Source: Emydura subglobosa
Lineage: Eukaryota; Chordata; Testudines; Chelidae
Assembly: GCA_007922225.1 (NCBI GenBank)
Contig: ML679961.1
Coordinates: 72,024,890 to 72,088,889 of the forward strand
Length of the DNA stretch: 64,000 nt
Reading direction: 5' to 3'
In this document: piece after piece, positions 54,243 to 64,000 of the stretch
Numbering within the stretch: the first letter of the stretch is position 1
How the letters are laid out: each line of letters starts with the position of its first letter
Program-made: the position numbers and the translations under genes
Notes under the pieces: generated by a model
The model's input: the letters and a program-made list of their open reading frames with translations, nothing else
What the model was told of the DNA's origin: nothing
Database searches by the model: none

Positions 54243-55465
54243 AAATGTACAACAATATTATTATTCATATAACCCACATCCCCCACTTTTCATCAAATCT
54301 GCATTTGAGATCTAAACTTACTGACTGTTCCTTTATATGTCTTGTCATGTGATAGAGCCACCAAAAATTGGAATGGGTGGCAATAGTGAAAACACAGATA
54401 ACAGTTAAGCATAGCTGAAGCAGCATATTCAGGACACCAGATGATCAGATACCATGGTGATGGCTGCCCTATAACAATTTAGACTGAAAGATAGTTCGTA
54501 GGAAGTGGACAGTGAAAGTAGAGGCTTCAAAGATACAGTACAACCAAGAAAAAGGGTCAAGCTCTCACAGGAATTGCAAGGTATTATAGAAAATCTGTGT
54601 CCAATTTTAGTGCCATGGCGCCTTCTTTGATGACCTATCTAAAATAAAGTGCTTGAGAAAGTACAGTTTAAAAAAAATGGATTCTTGAAATGTTTGCTGG
54701 GAAGTCGAGACCCCCTGATCATTGTCAAGATGGCTAGATCCCCTGGAAAACAAGGACTCCTCCAGCCAATATATAGGGTTTACAAAACCTGGGAAAAATG
54801 CAATTCCAAAGTCAGTGCTGGTGCTGCTGTGCTGCTGCAGAAGAGGGAACAGGAATCTTTTCCTCTTGACCTCAGTTGCCAAAACCCGACACACACTTTT
54901 CTGAATCCCATGATGACCCTTCCCAGTGCCCCTTTGTGGTGAATGTGCAGTTTATCCTGCATGTCCCTGCAGTCCTTGGCCCATGTTCTGAGACTGGCAG
55001 TCCTGAGGGTGGGTCTTTGATAAGGACACCTGTCAACAAAAATTTGGCAGACACCAGGCAATTGTTTCCTATATAGACCATCAAACAGCCTCCATATGGT
55101 GATGACTTTTGGTCTGAACAAACCTAAGGTACCTCTGATTTTTATCTTCTGTTGTTCTGCTTCAGTCTAGAACTAAGCTCAGAGAGCTTGATTACCCACT
55201 CTGTCCAAGTTCCACTAGGTCCCTTACTGTCCTTATGCTAGTAAGTAGAGGACTGTGAGAAGCAGAGCTCTACATTACCCTAGTGATCCTGGCATAGAGA
55301 GTCCTCAGTATGTTCCCTCCCTTGTCTGATGCCAGGAGTGGAGGGACAGCAAGATTTGGCTGTGCTACAGGAAAGTTACACTACACAAGGGGAATTCTCC
55401 ATTGATCATTTCCTGACACTTGAAGGTCAAATTGGCCCTTAGTGGACTGGAGAATCTGGCCCTGA
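54243..55465. other. Unannotated stretch
   Basis: Overlapping frames of up to 113 codons on both strands at 54600-55120 share no phase and have no recognisable domain. No repeat was named. If any part of this window hides an exon, this mixed-composition interval would be a place to look, but I have no positive evidence. Confidence 0.35.
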
Positions 55466-55471
55466 GCTTCC

Positions 55472-55556
55472 GATTCTGATCTCACTTGCACTGCACACCA
55501 CTGATTTCAGTGGAATCATTCCTTTTTTACACCAGAGTATGTGACATCAGAATCCA
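55472..55556. repeat. Short foldback element, 85 bp
   Basis: 'gattctgatctca' at 55472-55484 and 'tgtgacatcagaatc' at 55541-55555 are inverted. 'actgcacaccactgatttca' and 'gtggaatcattcctt' flank the centre 'gatttcagtggaatc'. This is the clearest member of the small foldback group. Confidence 0.65.
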
Positions 55557-55559
55557 GCT

Positions 55560-56015
55560 TGAGAGAGAGAGTTTTATGGGATCTCAGATTACCTGAGAGT
55601 TCTGGACTATGGAGGTTTCAATAGTTCCATGTTATTGTCAGAGAATAGATGGAACCAGATGATGGCACAAGTCTGCCAGATGTTTGAGAGCTCCGCAGAG
55701 AAAGCCGTGATATTTGCCTGATGCATGAAACATGATGGGCTTTAATTAAAGCAGGATTCTATATTTACTTATGCTAACTCCAGTATTGTCATGCAGCACA
55801 GTAAAATGTGTTTTGCAGTGTGAACAGAGATGACAACATATGGGTGAATAACCATAGCTGCAGCCTCTGCTGATGGGATGCACAGTGATTTGAGTGATAC
55901 GCCTTGGAAACTGGTAATAGAAGTTCCATGTATCCCAGATAAATGCAGTCAGAGGATTCTAATTGTCTTCTTTTGCTAATCAGGAAAGCTAAGGCAATCA
56001 TTTAAATATCATATA
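55560..56015. other. Unannotated stretch
   Basis: No gene or repeat is recognised. 55735-56010 is repeat-free and AT-rich directly upstream of the CR1 truncation point. Confidence 0.35.
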
Positions 56016-56017
56016 AG

Positions 56018-57436
56018 GTGCTAATCAATTTGCTGATGATATGAGGTTGGGAGGCACCATCAGTGGAGAAGAGGATTGGAATACTATACAGGAAGATCTG
56101 ACTGACCTTGAAGACTGGAGTAACAGAAATGGGATGAAATCCAGTAGTATAAAGTGCAAGGTCATGCAAGGTCTAATAATAATTTCTGCTATAAGCTGGG
56201 GGCTCATGAGTTGGAAGAGATGGAAAAGGAGAGAGACCTAGGTGTGTTGGTTCATTACAGAATGACTATGAGTCTCAAGGCAAGTGTGATTCCAGGATGT
56301 ATGAGATGAGGCATTTCCAGTATTGATAGAGGAATATTATGCCATTGTACTGGTAAGACCCCATTTTTAATATTGTGTACCATTCTGGTCACCCATGTTT
56401 TAGAAAGAAGAATCCAAACTGCAACAGATGCAGAAAAGAACTACTAGGATGATCAAAGGAATGGAGGGCCTTTCTTATGAAAGGAGAATGGAAGACTTGG
56501 CTTGTTTAGTCTAGCAAAATGAAGGCTGAAAGGGGACATGATCGCCCTTTATAAATACCAAAAGGGATAAACATAAGGGAGGGAGAAGAGTTATTTAAGT
56601 TAAAATACAATGTTGGCACAAGAACAAATGGATATAAATCGGCCATAAACAAATTCAGGTTTCCAACCATCAGAGGAGTAAATTTTGGGAACAGCCTCCC
56701 AGTAGGAGTTGTGAGGGCAAACAACTTGATTAGGTTTAAGAGAGAACTGGACAAACATATGAGTATGACTGTATGCCAAGGTTGCTTGTGATGGTTGATT
56801 GTGATGGGCAGGGCTCAGCAGTCCTGGGAATCTCTTGCGGCTATTGTCTTCTGTGCTTAAACTCTCATGTTTCAGGGCTTCATCAGGTCACCTTCAGGGA
56901 TCAGAAAGTGACTTGTATTCTGATGGTGGATTTTTGGTTTTCCTCTCCTTCCTCTGAAGCATCAAAGATGGCCACAGCTGGAGAGGGACATGGGCTAGGG
57001 TGAGCCAGTGTTCCGAGGTGGCGTTAAGCATTCTCTCTCTCATGTGCCTCGTTGACTGGTTCTTACGTACATGGTCAGGATCTAACTGATCGTCATATGT
57101 AGGGAGTGGGAAGGAATTTACCTCCAAGTTAGACTGGCAGTGACCTTGGGGGTGGGGTTCACTTTCCTTTGCAGTATGGGGTGCAGGTCACTCACTGGGA
57201 TCATCTGCATATATCTTAATTAATCAATGCCCTGCTGTTGGCACTGGTGCACCATAGTCCCTGATATTCTCTGCCTGCGGCACATAATAGTCTAGTTTCC
57301 TGTGGGCTGTAATACTTCTGTTTAATTTCAGTTGTTGGGTTTAGTGTGCAGGGTGGTGTTGGTGATCTGTGATATCCATAAGGTCAGATTAGATGATCTG
57401 GCAGTCCCTTTTGGCTTTCACCTCTATGACTCTAAA
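56018..57436 (+). mobile_element. CR1 LINE, 3' 1.4 kb, plus strand
   Basis: This is the longest CR1 in the window. It begins inside the reverse transcriptase: 'tttgctgatgat' at 56029-56040 encodes the FADD catalytic motif. The frame continues for 67 codons (MRLGGTISGEEDWNTIQEDL...), matching the region after the active site, before a stop. Downstream plus-strand words such as 'gggacatgatcgccctttat', 'cagcctcccagtaggagttg' and 'ggtcagattagatgatctgg' belong to the 3' part of turtle-type CR1. It ends at 'cctctatgactct', the short terminal tandem. Stops and frameshifts make it inactive; the 5' end is lost. Confidence 0.9.
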
Positions 57437-57660
57437 ATCCTGGCTCTGTCTCTGTGGAGGCAGAGGGCCCCCAGCAATGGAATCAGTATGGTTTCTATGA
57501 GCAAAGGGGATGTAGGATTCAGGGAAGCTGTCCAGCAGCTGTACATCCCCTTCACATAATGGACTCTAATTCTTCAGGGCTGTCTGTTCAGCAGCGTACA
57601 GCCGATGATTGAGGTACACCAAAAGAGGGCTGGAGGATCAACCTCGATTTGTCTTAAGTT
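57437..57660. other. Unannotated stretch
   Basis: No gene or repeat is recognised. Confidence 0.35.
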
Positions 57661-57669
57661 CTTATATAG

Positions 57670-57900
57670 ACCGCATTACTATAATATTGAGTATCTCATA
57701 ATCTTTAACATATCTATTCCCGCAACAGCCTATGAGGTAAGGAAGTACTATTATTCCCATTTTATAGATGGAGAGCTGAGGCACAGATTGACCAAGTGAT
57801 TTGTCCAGGGTCGCACAGGAGGTGTGTGGAAAAGCAGGCACTGGAACCTATATCACACAAGTCCCAGGCTTGTCTGTGAACCACCGGATCATCCTTCCTC
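57670..57900 (-). mobile_element. MIR/CORE-type SINE, minus strand, well preserved
   Basis: 'agcctatgaggtaaggaagt', 'attattcccattttatagat', 'ggagagctgaggcacagatt', 'gtccagggtcgcacagga', then 'aagcaggcactggaacctat' and 'gaaccaccggatcatcc'. This is the reverse of the full core through to the tRNA-like head and is the textbook MIR-like reading in this window. Confidence 0.8.
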
Positions 57901-57904
57901 TCAC

Positions 57905-58585
57905 TCATGGATCCTCCGGTCCCTCCACCCATCCAGTCCCAGCGTAGAGGGTATGCAATAGGGCCATAGGGATTATTGCTATTATTTCATAATCTTGGAG
58001 AAAGATTCGGACCCTCACAGTGGTTCCCCAATGATCAGTCAAAATACTCAAGCTAGTCCCTGGGGACTGGATTTGCCAAGTAAAGAAGAATTATTAAAGT
58101 ATTATGAAGCATCAGCAAAATTCTGATACCCACTTCCATTTTGTAAATTAACTTGAGTTTTGCTGGCTGTTGGGATAAGCTGCTACAGTATTTAACTTTT
58201 GTCCTGTTTATTTTTGCAGGTGATCCTTTTATCATTGACTAGATCCAAAGGAAGAAAGTATTTCTTTTTCTGGAGTGAACCGTTTGGAGCTTTGCATTAT
58301 AACAGTGGCCAGTGGTGACCACTGTAATTCAGGTTCTATCTAGCCATCTATTTATACAGCTCACCTTGCTATATAGTAGTATTTGAGGTTGTACAACTGT
58401 TTCTATTATAATCCTCTGTTTTCACATACATATCACTTTCTGAAATGTTCACCTATTGGACTGCAATTCTCTTCAACTTTGTCTCTGCCCAATAGTGTCT
58501 GCATGAATATTTGGGAAATGGCTCTTCTTTGCATGAATATTCGTATTTGCAAGTGAATAAGAATATTTTCTATTAGTTTTTCATT
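57905..58585. other. Unannotated stretch
   Basis: No gene is recognised. 58490-58585 has short repeated 'gcatgaatatt' words (58501 and 58531), a small local duplication. Confidence 0.4.
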
Positions 58586-58589
58586 ACTT

Positions 58590-58690
58590 GGCAACCAATC
58601 AGGGAACAAAAACAATATCATGTGACTTAGGTTATTAAGGTGATGAAATAAACCCACCACATATAGTCAATAGCAAATGCTCAAAGTGAG
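58590..58690 (+). repeat. Interspersed repeat related to 18541-18640
   Basis: 'aaccaatcagggaacaaaaa' then 'tcatgtgacttagg' match 'atccaatcagagaacaaaa' then 'ccatgtgactta' at 18549. It continues 'gatgaaataaacccaccaca'. The family is unknown; the element may extend to about 58930. Confidence 0.45.
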
Positions 58691-58934
58691 CAGGTCATAG
58701 TGTGAGTACATAAACACAAAGAGCCATGTTTTAAGCAGCAACTAGAGAATTCCCTAGCCAGGAAGTTCCTATGTTTATTAAGCTCAGAGCTACAACCTGG
58801 TCCTCTGTGGTAACTATGAAGGACTAGGAACTCTATAACTATTTCACACAGCCCATGGGCTGAAATTTGTTAGCATGTACTGTTTGTGACTATTCACAGA
58901 TACTGAAAACATTCACAGAAATCAGGTCCAGGAC

Positions 58935-60490
58935 ACGCACCAGTCATGAACAGAACAAAGGGTGAAAAATGCTGAAGAATTTGTTCACAATGAATAATTC
59001 AACCAGATTTCCTCTCCAGGAGCTGGCTATTAATCTAGCGGAATTCAGTGAAAGCCTAGCTAGGTGACATGTCTGCACAGTCTTCTGCCCAGTCTGGCAG
59101 ATGACATCAGGCTGCTGCTCGGACAATTCCCCTTAGGGAAATAGTAAATATCTTAGCATCAGGAGAAGAGAAAATTGGATACTTCCCCATCTCCTATACT
59201 GTGATTGTTCCAAGTTTAGATTTCTTTGCAATCTTTTGCTTTATCTTACAAATTCCAAATTTTTTCTATCTTGTTCCCTTGTGAAAACACATCTCCGTCT
59301 TTCCTGCAAAGCCAGCCACCTGGCAAATGCTCTCCAGATAAACAGCAGCTGCAACAGAGGGGTAGTCTTAAAGAAATGGGGCAGTGAGTGACAGATGGGG
59401 GACTAGATCAGAGGCAGCATTTGAGGTCCAGATTTTGAGCTGTTTACAAATTGTGCTCAGCACAGCTCAGGGCACTGGGGAAAGAGGAGGGTGCAAAAAG
59501 TGGCTGTATGTAACCTTTCCAACCTCTGGACTCTGAGGCCATCAGGAGAACACTCCAGGTCTCAGTGCAAGTTGGAGCTGCCTTTGAGGAGTCTTTGAAC
59601 CTTTCTAACTTAGGGCTGGGCTGCTCAAATCCCCAAGGGATCATTCCAGCAGCCAGGCTACACCATTATGACAGAGGAATTCTGAGGGAATCCATTAAGA
59701 TGGCTTTCCAGATGTTTCATGCTATCAGAATAGGGTACAAGAATTTGGCCTGAAAGAGACGAACCTTGAAGCAGACACAGACAGAATTGGCAGGTATGCG
59801 GGTGTATGTGTAAGTAGGGATGGTGGTGAGGATCCTTGGAGCTTGGGGAAGAGACAGAGAAAGGGAAATTGGCATGGAGCAGAGAGCAGATCTATCTGAC
59901 CCACTGTCTCAAATTTCAACACTGTTGCTGTTCTACAAACATGGGCTGTGGAAACCTGGGTCTAGTGTAACTTACTGGCTACAGTTTTAAAACATTCTAG
60001 TTATTTTAAATTCTCTGCTGAAATATACAAAGCCAAACTGATTGTGTAACTGTGCATACCCTGAGAGTGAGCTCTCTAAGCAGGCCCTCCCTCTGTCAGT
60101 CTTGTGTCAGGTTTTAGTTTCCTCAGTCATTCAGCCTGCACAGCTAGTAGACTGGCCTTGGTACATAGCCACACAGTGCTACAGAATTGAAAGCTAAGAA
60201 TAAGACTCAAGTGCAGGTTGCCAGAATGTGAAGTGAACACAGTCTCATGTAGCTGCCACAGACTCATCTGCTTGCTGTGTTTGTGTGAGAGTGTGTGGGT
60301 GTGAGAGAGGAAATCAAAACAGATGGGAGAGTTCAGAATGCTGATATTGCAGTGAACCTGCTGCTAACTCCATACCATTGCCTTGCAAGATGGTGTCAGG
60401 TCTGCACCGATGCCTATCAAAGACCCTGTATTACTAGCAGTGATTCTCTTATAACTCAGATGGCTGCACTCCCTGTGTTTCAAGAGAAGG
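58935..60490. other. Unannotated stretch
   Basis: No gene or repeat is recognised. Confidence 0.4.
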
Positions 60491-60496
60491 AGAGTG

Positions 60497-60791
60497 TGAG
60501 GGTAAATCCATATTGCAGCTGGGAGCTTGGGGCTGGACAGACCTGTGTTAGCTCTTCTTGAGTTAGTAGGCTAAAAATAGCAGTGTAGCTGAGGGTAGCA
60601 CAGGCTGCAGTTCAGGCTATCTGCCGGAGTACAAACCTGACCAGACCCGTAGGCATCTAGTTTGAGCTGCCTCCCATGCTACCCCTGGCTACACCGCTAT
60701 TTGTAGCACTCTAGCTGAAGCAGAACTAGCATGTGACTGTCTACCCACACTGGGAAGCAAGCTTCTAGCTGCAGTGTAGACATTCCTTGAG
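60497..60791. mobile_element. Palindromic MITE, about 295 bp
   Basis: Same plan as 31665-31954: left 'cagctgggagcttggggctg' with 'tagctcttcttgagttagta' and 'aaaaatagcagtgtagctga'; right 'gctacaccgctatttgtagc', 'gaagcagaactagcatgtga', 'ctgtctacccacactgggaa' and 'gcagtgtagacattcct'. The arms pair through the 'aatagcagtgtag' and 'ctacaccgctatt' words. Confidence 0.75.
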
Positions 60792-60794
60792 TTC

Positions 60795-63685
60795 CATCCC
60801 TGCTGTTGCTGTGAAATTCCGAGAGGTGTGGTGTACAGCATAGTGAAAACTGTTAAGTTCCAGGTGGTCACAAGTTTGTTACAATACTTTCCCGTAGAAT
60901 GTAACTACAACACAGGTTGTACCCTTTTACAATTTTGCATTGTTTTAATTGGTTGAATGCTCCAAGAATGAGAGACTGATTACCCAAGCTAGTGATTGGC
61001 ATAACGTACAGAAGCACTATGCAAGCTTCACCCTGATATCTCTGAGAATTCTCCACTCTGATGCAAGCATTTGGGAACAGAGGACTCAGTCCAGCCAAAA
61101 GTCCATTAAGTCTAATTCTTGGGTCTGGCTTAGCTTTGCCTGAAGCAGGATCTGAGAGAAAGAGGGTCTCTTATTGTAGGGCTGCCCAGGGCTTAGTTCA
61201 GCCTTGAAGGATGCTCTAATTTATGCCTGTCTCCCCACACCCCAAGAGACTGTTCCAGCAGCAGGAAAGAGGTGGAGTGCAGGGGTAATTTAGTCATGCC
61301 CGTTATTAGGAAGAGGGTGATGTAGTAGTGGTATTCCAGGTTTATGCCTCCCAGGGATTCCCCCTACTCAAGAGAAATCTAGCTCTAGTAAGATTGGCAG
61401 GCTCTAGGGTTCCTTTTCACTTTCAGGTCCTATGAGTTTTGTGAGTTATACCCAGGATGAATTTGTTCTACAGAGTCTAATGGGCAGCTGCTACTAATCC
61501 AAATATTTATTTCAACCCTTCATTCTAAATGACTTGTCTCTCTTAACTGCTGGCCAGTGCACAGGGTCCATGGCTTCTTTTCACGTAAGTTCTGAAGGAG
61601 ACACTTTCTCTCACCTTCTTTCCACAGTGGGATTGCTGTGGTGCATGCACAGCCTCTCTTGCACATGCATGCCTAGCCATTGCCATTTCTATTTCTCTCC
61701 CTGGCTGATTAATGGCGAGGATACATTATCAGAGCTAATAGGAGTCAAATGAAGAAAACTAGTCAAGTGAAACCCTGTAAATTGGTTCCTTTGCTTTCAC
61801 CATCTCTCCTAATACCTAACACCAGGGATTTTTATTCTTGTCCTGCCAGGGCTAACAGGGAAAGGATTAGAAAGTAAATAACTCCCACACCTGCAATAGG
61901 GGTGCAGTCAGCTGTTTCATTGGCCCATTTATTAGCAGGGCAGAAATGTAAATCTATATCAGAGAAACGGGTTTTTTCCTCTGCTACAAGCAATCATTCT
62001 GCCTTGGAATGTAGATGTGTGTATTGAATTTCCACCTCTCTGTCTTTGTCCGTCTGTCTTTGCATCGTTATCATTCTCTGCCCCAAATCCTAATGTCTTT
62101 ACTGAGGCAGAAGTCCCATTAATTTCTATGGGAATTTTGCTACAGGAAGGAGTGCAGGCTGAGATCCTCGGGGTGTGTCTCTTGGGCTATCTAATGTAGC
62201 CTTTTTTGCCTAAAGTTTCCCACTGTTACTATCACTGTTGCAGTCCCACTGCGAGCAGAAATGGTGTAACTGCTAGAGTAGACCAGGCGCTAGTGTTTTA
62301 ATGACTATGTCACCTAGCCCTGCTCAGAGAAGGACTAGACAAATGGGGAATAACATTTTGGTGGATGTCTACCCAGACCCTGTCTACATGAGCATTCCCA
62401 CCACTGCTGCCACTTGATAGCAATGATGGGAAATTTTAGGGGGAAAAGGCTAGTGGAGACAAGATCTGGGTGTGTCTGTGCTCTGGGTACATTCAGACAA
62501 TAACCCATTGCTGACAGTAGTCTCCCCTAATGCTTTCCATTTCCTCTCCCCAGCCTCCCAGGCCACAAATGGTGTTGAATATGGTTTAATTGCTACTGTA
62601 CACGGGACAAAACATTCCCACTGATGAAGACCTACTGAAACATGGGGACAATCACATTTCCTGTAACAGTGCTAGAAACATGCTGTCCTGTCTATACTAG
62701 CAGCTAAACTGTTTTCAGCTGCAGCTCAGGGTGAGGACCAGGGGAGAGACAACCGGTAACGGGTCACTTCCCATTGTAGGCCGGTCCCCAGTATCTCCCC
62801 GTGACTCTTGATACTCATTTCCATCTCTCTGTTCACACAATGATCTGCACCTTGTGCCATTGTTACCATGATGCATTCTGTAAACTGTACTGTAGAAACA
62901 CGTTCAGAATTCTGATCTGCTCCTCCATGTGAATGATAAAAAATGCACTGGGAGATAATGTGCCAACTCATTTCCTATACATAGAAAGATGAAATTCCTG
63001 TACATGTTCCTGAAGCTTATTATCCTTGGAGTCGTTCTCTCTCTCTTTGCTTCTGTCACCCAGCTGATGCTTATCTTCCTACATCAATAGTCAGGGTAAT
63101 CTCGCCACTCTGACACCAGGTTTGATTTGGTATTCTAGTTGTATAATAGCTACTGTGACACAAATGCAAAGTCCTAGCCTTATTTTTTACTTCATGTTTC
63201 ATTTAAAAGCAAGAGAAATTGTCTGATTTCTTTCTTTCTACTGTATAAACATTACACAAGCACAATACAGAGAATAATGTACATGAACTTGTATTCAGAT
63301 AGAATATTTTCCCTATTAATGCAACAACAATTATTTTAAATTTATACAAATGCACATTCCATTCATAACATTGCTATGCATCTCTCTCTCATTTTCCATT
63401 TAAATATGTAGCAAAATGTGTCATATACTGCAGGATTTGTGATAAAACATTTAAAAGGGACTCCAACAAAGTCAGCTGTCTTACAATTTGACCTATTTTT
63501 TCATGTCTTATACTTTGTTTTGGATGATTGTGTAAAGCCTGTTTAACTCTTTGTGTTATTTTTTCTCCCAGAGACAAATCTACAATCCTGTTTTTTCAAA
63601 AAAACCAGATGCCCAATAATGACAGACTCTCCAAAAATAAGTAGCCTTAAAGTAATCAACCCATTTGGTACAGCCCATAGTTCAT
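60795..63685. other. Unannotated stretch
   Basis: A foldback core with 'cattaatttctatgggaatt' lies near 62127. 62385-62720 contains 'accctgtctacatgagcatt' and 'ctgtcctgtctatactagca', possible decayed MITE ends. No gene is recognised. Confidence 0.4.
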
Positions 63686-63689
63686 GAGC

Positions 63690-63836
63690 AATCTTAAAAT
63701 AAACAAGTATATCTTTTCTTAGATAGTAGAATCTTTGTGGTTGGGACCATGTCTTCATATGTACAGCAACCAGCCCAATGGGGCCTGATTCAGAATGAGC
63801 CCTCAAATTACTACTTTAATAATAATAATAAATGAT
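63690..63836 (+). mobile_element. SINE 3' tail fragment
   Basis: 'tagatagtagaatctttgtg', 'tgtacagcaaccagcccaat', 'ggggcctgattcagaatgag' and final 'aataataataataaatg' match the tail of the SINE at 40554-40807. Confidence 0.65.
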
Positions 63837-63889
63837 CTAACCCAGCACCTCTAAGAACTGCTAAAATAAGTGTATGTGCAAAATCTAGT

Positions 63890-64000
63890 ATCAGTGACTG
63901 GTACATGGGCAGTCAGGGCCGTGGTTGGAGCTGGAGTTAGACCTAGTGTTTGGAGCAGTAGGTAGTAACCAGCAATAGGAATCAAGGGTCAGAGCTAGAG
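63890..64000. repeat. ggtcag-rich repeat, cut by window end
   Basis: 'gggcagtcagggccgtggtt', 'ggagctggagttagacctag' and 'aatcaagggtcagagctaga' resemble the repeat at 50885-51262. The element continues beyond the window. Confidence 0.4.

Noticed and set aside
54600..55121. Coding exon suggested by 97-113 codon frames on both strands
   Set aside because: Frames overlap in opposite strands without a shared homologous motif or clear splice sites; kept only as unannotated.
1..64000. CRISPR array, bacterial operon or prophage signals
   Set aside because: Repeats are dispersed vertebrate-type elements; no regularly spaced direct repeats, no ribosome-binding-site and frame pattern, no dense coding.

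Overview
This 64 kb window looks like non-coding DNA from a vertebrate, and most likely a turtle. The repeat content gives that impression: several 5'-truncated CR1 LINEs, MIR/CORE-type SINE fragments, an old L2-like LINE, many long palindromic (foldback) MITE-like elements, a hAT-like MITE and at least one solo LTR. A crocodilian or another sauropsid cannot be excluded from the sequence alone. No open reading frame exceeds 132 codons. None resembles a host protein, and no exon with convincing splice sites stood out. I therefore read the window as an intergenic region or the inside of a very large intron.

Layout. 1-16 kb: mostly unique AT-rich sequence with SINE fragments at about 2.4, 4.7-5.0, 6.3-7.2 and 13.8 kb, small foldback elements at 3.8, 4.6 and 6.5 kb, a (TA)n and a (CA)n tract, an A-rich insert between 15-bp direct repeats at 7.4 kb, and MITE pieces at 14 kb. 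16.8-28.5 kb: a CR1 end preceded by a strong hairpin, a 284-bp palindromic MITE at 20 kb, two adjacent CR1 fragments at 25.2-26.5 kb and a probable second LTR at 27.6-28.5 kb. 28.5-41 kb: mostly unique, with a palindromic MITE at 31.7 kb, a composite repeat carrying tRNA-like boxes at 37.8-38.5 kb, and a complete-looking SINE at 40.6 kb. 41.5-43.1 kb: a decayed L2-like LINE joined to a CR1 that is itself interrupted by a hAT-like MITE. 44-51.8 kb: more MITEs, a second inverted copy of the composite tRNA-like repeat at 47 kb, a diverged tandem duplication at 48.7 kb, and a foldback element nested in a SINE at 51.5 kb. 52.4-53.5 kb: a solo LTR with perfect 5-bp target duplications. 56.0-57.4 kb: the longest CR1, on the plus strand, with the end of its reverse transcriptase. 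57.5-64 kb: a SINE, a palindromic MITE and unique sequence.

Nothing here forms a host pathway. What can be read is a history of transposition: CR1, SINE, LTR and DNA-transposon insertions of different ages, sometimes nested so that their order is clear. A few stretches with clustered factor-like sites and no repeat signature (about 5.5, 17.9, 35.0 and 39.9 kb) are offered as low-confidence candidates for conserved regulatory DNA. All family names rest on reading by eye; no database comparison was possible, and many repeat boundaries are approximate.
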